From Lysobacter antibioticus HS124 (GTDB taxonomy: Bacteria; Pseudomonadota; Gammaproteobacteria; Xanthomonadales; Xanthomonadaceae), in NCBI RefSeq assembly GCF_000336385.2, contig NZ_HG424516.1, positions 94,570-131,161 on the forward strand: a stretch of 36,592 bases of DNA, read 5' to 3'. The position numbers were made by a program, and so were the translations under genes. The notes under the pieces are model-generated. The model was not told the origin of the DNA. It was given only the letters and a program-made list of their open reading frames with translations, and made no database searches. Numbering within the stretch: position 1 is the first letter of the stretch; the number at the start of each line of letters is the position of its first letter. Shown one piece after another: positions 33,649 through 36,592 of this stretch.

Positions 33649-34584
33649 CTACTTCGGCGCGCGCTGGCTCAACGCTACGCTGCCGAGGATCAGCACGGCC
33701 GCCGCCAGCATGGTCGCGGTCAGCGGTTCGCCGAGCAGCATCCAGCCCCAGGCGACGCCGAACAGCGGCACCAGGTAGGTCACCGCGACCGCACGGCCGG
33801 CGCCGATGCGCTGGATCAGGCGGTAGTACATGACGAAGGCGATGCCGGTGCAGAGCACGCCGAGCAGGGCCGCCGACAGCCAGGACTTGGCCGGGATCGC
33901 GTGGGTCGGCCATTGCGCGAGGGCGAACGGCAGGGTCAGCAGGGCCGACGTGCCCAGGGTCGCCGCGGCGACCGCGGCGGCCGGCAGGCCGGTCAGCTGG
34001 CGCCGCACCAGGTTGGCGCCGATGCCGTACAAAAAGGCCGCGGTGCAGCCGGCGGCCACCGCCCAGCCGATGCTGGCGCCGGCGGTCTTGCCGCTGGCCA
34101 GCACCACCACGCCGGCGAAGCCGGCCAGCAGCGCGATCGCGCGTTGCACGCCGATCTTCTCGCCGAAGAACAAGAACCCGACCAGGGCGGTGAACAACAC
34201 CGCCATCGAATTGGTGATCGCGCCGATCCCGGCCGGCGCACGCTGCGCGGCCCAGGCGAACAACACGAACGGCACCGCCGAATTGATCAGGCCGATCATG
34301 GCCAGCTTGGCCCAGATCCCGGCGCCGCGGAACGACTCGCGCGCCTTCCACAGGAACGGCAGCAGGATCAGCGCCCCCAGGCCCAGGCGCATCTCGACCA
34401 GCGGCAGCGCGCCGAAGTCCTTGGCGGCCACGCGCATGAACAGGAACGAGCCGCCCCAGATCGCGCCGAGCACGGTCAGTTCCAACGGCGTGCGCCAGCC
34501 GGCGCGTGCGGAATCGGTGACGGCGACGGCCGAAGAGGCGGAGCCGTCGGGAGTCACGCTGGCGGCGAGTTCGGGGGAACGCAT
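33649..34584 (-). CDS. EamA/DMT-family membrane transporter
   Basis: Encodes 311 residues with about ten transmembrane helices arranged as two EamA repeats: LTVLGAIWGGSFLFMRVAAKDFGALPLVEMR starts the first, and WAVAAGCTAAFLYGIGANLVRR the second. VLFTALVGFLFFGEKIG and YLVPLFGVAWGWMLLGEPLTATM are the matched late-repeat motifs. A hydrophilic 30-residue N-terminal extension precedes helix one. The start at 34584 follows GAGGA at about nine bases. It is probably a proton-coupled exporter of small metabolites or amino acids; the substrate is unknown. The minus-strand cupin and the plus-strand LysR lie beyond it. Confidence 0.93.
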   Translation of the reverse strand: MRSPELAASVTPDGSASSAVAVTDSARAGWRTPLELTVLGAIWGGSFLFMRVAAKDFGALPLVEMRLGLGALILLPFLWKARESFRGAGIWAKLAMIGLINSAVPFVLFAWAAQRAPAGIGAITNSMAVLFTALVGFLFFGEKIGVQRAIALLAGFAGVVVLASGKTAGASIGWAVAAGCTAAFLYGIGANLVRRQLTGLPAAAVAAATLGTSALLTLPFALAQWPTHAIPAKSWLSAALLGVLCTGIAFVMYYRLIQRIGAGRAVAVTYLVPLFGVAWGWMLLGEPLTATMLAAAVLILGSVALSQRAPK

Positions 34585-34893
34585 GCGCTAAGTCCTCGGA
34601 AACGGCGGCCGCGCGATGCGGACGCCTGCGGGGGAATACGGCCGCGCACGGCCTCGCGGCGGCGCGGTGGGTGCGGCGACCAGGCGCGTCGTCGCGCGAT
34701 ACGGGCGACCGGCGCCGGTGCTGGCGCGCTCGGCGCAGGCCCCGAGCGCAGTATCGGCGCGCGGATCGCCCGCGGATATCCGCAACCGGACGAATGGCCC
34801 CGGGTCGGGGGCGGCGCCGGCCGGTCGCGCGAACGTCCGCATCGGACGTGCCAATCAAATGTCCCGATCAGGGGGCCCGATCAGACGTCCGGA
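34585..34893. other. 309-base gap between the EamA gene and the cupin gene end
   Basis: Contains no gene that can be supported. Its last part is the degenerate 13-bp tandem repeat. Otherwise only GC-rich sequence without clear promoter or terminator was seen. Confidence 0.55.
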
Positions 34894-34909
34894 TCAAACG
34901 TCCAAAATC
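34831..34909. repeat. Degenerate 13-bp tandem repeat crossing the cupin stop codon
   Basis: Six units, each ending ATC and mostly containing CGTCC: GAACGTCCGCATC, GGACGTGCCAATC, AAATGTCCCGATC, AGGGGGCCCGATC, AGACGTCCGGATC, AAACGTCCAAAATC. Register is exact for five units, the last has one extra base. The cupin stop (34894-34896) lies at the junction of the last two units. Confidence 0.75.
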
Positions 34910-35190
34910 GCCAGCGTGCCGCGGCTGCCCGGCGCCACCGCATGGGCCACGCCCGCAGGCACCACGTACAACTGTCCGGCGCCGACTTCGACGATCTCCT
35001 CGCCGATGCTCAGGCGCATCGATCCGTCGAGCACCAGCAGGCCCTCGGCGAAATCGTGGGTCTCTTCCTCGTAGGCGCCGGCGTCCATGCGCAACAACTT
35101 GAAATTGGCGTTGCCGAAGCGGCCGACCACGGTCGAGCGCCAGGCGGCGGGCAATTCGGCGGAGGTCGCAAGCAGGTCGATGAGGCTCAT
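34894..35190 (-). CDS. Small cupin-domain protein
   Basis: Encodes 98 residues, a single cupin barrel. The first 20 residues hold a short helix and the strand region WRSTVVGRFGNANFKLLRM. Next come EEETHDFAEGLLVLDGSMRLSIG and EIVEVGAGQLYVVPAGVAHAVAPG, which are the two cupin motifs with metal-binding candidates Glu/His in THDFAE and His in AGVAHAV. It is divergent from the LysR gene at 35326 over 135 bases and is its likely target. The start at 35190 lacks a strong ribosome-binding site. The 3' end is built on the 13-bp tandem repeat. Confidence 0.85.
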   Translation of the reverse strand: MSLIDLLATSAELPAAWRSTVVGRFGNANFKLLRMDAGAYEEETHDFAEGLLVLDGSMRLSIGEEIVEVGAGQLYVVPAGVAHAVAPGSRGTLAILDV

Positions 35191-35325
35191 GTGCAGGCAC
35201 TGGATGGCGGGTCGCTCGGGCCGCGACGACAATCTGGCTTTTCCCTGGGGCTTATTCTCGCTGGCCCGTAATCCGATGCAAGCGCATACTTTCGCTTCCA
35301 GCCACAAACCATATTTGAGGCTCCG

Positions 35326-36225
35326 ATGGCATTGCGCGCGGACTGGCTGCCGGCCCTGGCGGCGTTCGAGGCGGCGGCGCGGCACCAGAATTTCGCCCAC
35401 GCCGCCGAGGAACTGCATCTGACCGCCAGCGCGGTCAGCCATCACGTGCGCAAGTTGGAAAGCCGGCTCGGTGTCAGCCTGTTCCAGCGCCACGCCCGCG
35501 GCGTGGCGCTGACCGCGCAGGGCCGCCAGCTCGCCGACGCCGCCGGCACCGCGCTGGCCGATGTCGACGGGGTGCTGCGCAGCCTGCGCCTAGCCCGCGA
35601 CGACCGCGACCGGGTCCGCATCACCACCCTGCACTCGCTGACCTACACCTGGCTGCTGCCGCGCCTGCCCGAGTTCACCCGCGCCCATCCGCAGATCCAG
35701 CTCAGCCTGGACACCGAGATCGCCCTGGCCCGGTTCGACGACGGCGGCCCCGACCTGGGCATCCGCCACGGCGCCGGCCACTGGCCTGGGTTGACCGCGC
35801 ACCCGCTGATGGACGACAGCCTGTTCCCGGTCGCCTCGCCGCGCATGCCCGGGATCGAACGCGTGCGCACGCCGGCGCAGATCGCCGAGCTGCCGCTGAT
35901 CGCCGACCATGCGCGCCAGGGCTGGCACGACTGGTTCCGCGCCGCCGACGTGCACGGCTGCAAGCTCGAAGAACGCTACACCTTCAGCGATACCACCGAC
36001 GCGATGATGGCGGCCGCGCAAGGCCTGGGCGTGGCGCTGGCGCGGGCGCAGATCGCCGTGCCCTATCTGCGCTCGGGCCAGTTGCAGCGCCTGCCCGGAC
36101 CGGCGATGCCGGCGCGCTGGGGCTACTACGCGATCTACCCCGCCCACCGCCGCCTGCGTCCGGCGGCCAAGACCTTCCTCGACTGGCTGCTGGCGGTCGA
36201 CAAGGGCGACCCGCCGCCGGTCTGA
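35326..36225 (+). CDS. LysR-family regulator, GcvA-like
   Basis: Encodes 299 residues. The start follows GAGG at about seven bases. The helix-turn-helix resembles GcvA: LPALAAFEAAARHQNFAHAAEELHLTASAVSHHVRKLESRLGVSLFQRHARGVALTAQG. The effector domain starts near residue 95 (RVRITTLHSLTYTWLLPRLPEF) with typical lobe-two motifs (FSDTTDAMMAAAQGLGVALARAQI, PYLRSGQLQRLPG). GcvA-like proteins act on divergent genes, which points to the cupin gene as target. Effector unknown. The region 35191-35325 is the likely operator but no clear site was recognised. Confidence 0.95.
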   Translation: MALRADWLPALAAFEAAARHQNFAHAAEELHLTASAVSHHVRKLESRLGVSLFQRHARGVALTAQGRQLADAAGTALADVDGVLRSLRLARDDRDRVRITTLHSLTYTWLLPRLPEFTRAHPQIQLSLDTEIALARFDDGGPDLGIRHGAGHWPGLTAHPLMDDSLFPVASPRMPGIERVRTPAQIAELPLIADHARQGWHDWFRAADVHGCKLEERYTFSDTTDAMMAAAQGLGVALARAQIAVPYLRSGQLQRLPGPAMPARWGYYAIYPAHRRLRPAAKTFLDWLLAVDKGDPPPV

Positions 36226-36240
36226 GCGCCTGCAAGAGGC

Positions 36241-36592
36241 AGGAGCGGCGCGAGCCGCGACCACGGGACGCGCAGAGGCCCCAAGACCATCGCCACCGAT
36301 CGAAGCCCGAACCCTTCGCCCGTAGGAGCGGCGTCAGCCGCGACCACGGGACGCGCAGAAGCCCCAAGACCATCGCCACCGATCGAAACCCGAACCCTTC
36401 GCCTGTAGGAGCGGCGCGAGCCGCGACCACGGGACGCGCAGAGGCCCCATGGCCATCGCCACCGATCGAAGCCCGAGCCCTTCGCCTGTAGGAGCGGCGT
36501 CAGCCGCGACCACGGGACGCGCAGAGGCCCATGGCCACCGCCACCGATCGAAACCCGAACCCTTCGCCTGTAGGAGCGGCGTCAGCCGCGAC
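36241..36592. repeat. REP-like tandem array with 83-bp period, reaching the window end
   Basis: The core AGGAGCGGCG-NN-AGCCGCGAC starts at 36241, 36324, 36407, 36490 and 36572, so the spacing is 83, 83, 83 and 82. The linkers are nearly identical (CCACGGGACGCGCAG, CCACCGATCGAA, CCCGAACCCTTCGCC) with point changes. The dinucleotide in the core alternates CG, TC, CG, TC, TC. The last copy is cut by the window end, so the array may continue. No gene lies in this 367-base stretch. Confidence 0.95.

Noticed and set aside
36241-36592. Possible CRISPR array
   Set aside because: Period of 83 with nearly identical linkers rather than unique spacers, and no cas genes in the window; fits a REP tandem.

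Overview
The window is chromosomal DNA from a very GC-rich gammaproteobacterium, most likely Lysobacter or a close relative in the Xanthomonadaceae/Lysobacteraceae. The pointers are uniformly high GC with strong G/C third-position bias, a TonB-dependent receptor, DUF885 and M16 exported peptidases, and above all the dispersed core repeat TAGGAGCGGCG-NN-AGCCGCGAC and GAATCGG-type G-rich heptads, both familiar from that group. The assignment rests on pattern recognition only. No rRNA, tRNA, phage, transposase, CRISPR or recognisable defence locus was found.

Layout. 117-990: two small membrane proteins, then a terminator. 1082-3926 (minus): a two-gene operon for exported M16 zinc-protease-like proteins, one with the HxxEH site and one without. 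4180-8107: a Nudix hydrolase, a coupled pair (TonB-C-like lipoprotein plus a two-helix membrane protein), a DAACS dicarboxylate/amino-acid symporter and an ArsR-type regulator with a basic tail. 8366-13926: an alkaline phosphatase lipoprotein, a CopD/HemJ-like membrane protein, a methyltransferase, an intracellular PHB depolymerase and an eight-cysteine secreted protein, punctuated by four good hairpins. 13958-18021: a PadR regulator with a coupled HAAS-like membrane partner, a DUF1579-like protein, a periplasmic cyclophilin, spermidine acetyltransferase SpeG and a small acidic protein. 18264-25044: a DUF4349 lipoprotein, a large TonB-dependent receptor with a long 5' region, and a DUF885 lipoprotein. 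25217-28693: an overlapping operon of FdhD, a YdeP/FdhF-like molybdoenzyme and a small winged-helix protein. 28898-36225: small-molecule enzymes and regulators (GFA-type zinc protein, VOC protein, DUF72 protein, NAD(P)-binding protein divergent from a LysR regulator, variant cyclase, EamA transporter, cupin divergent from a second LysR regulator). From 36241 to the window end runs an approximately 83-bp tandem array.

How genes work together. The convincing functional units are the M16 pair, the PadR/HAAS pair (4-base overlap), the fdhD-ydeP-wHTH operon (4- and 17-base overlaps), the VOC/DUF72 pair (4-base overlap), and the two LysR/divergent-target pairs. Most other genes look like independently transcribed housekeeping or accessory genes.

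No unmistakable new system stands out. The most interesting items are the split-residue M16 pair, the YdeP operon with its overlapping winged-helix gene, the cyclase-family protein with replaced metal ligands and an extra N-terminal domain, and several unexplained repeats: G-rich heptads, a 38-bp palindromic tandem, a 13-bp tandem across a stop codon, and the terminal 83-bp array.
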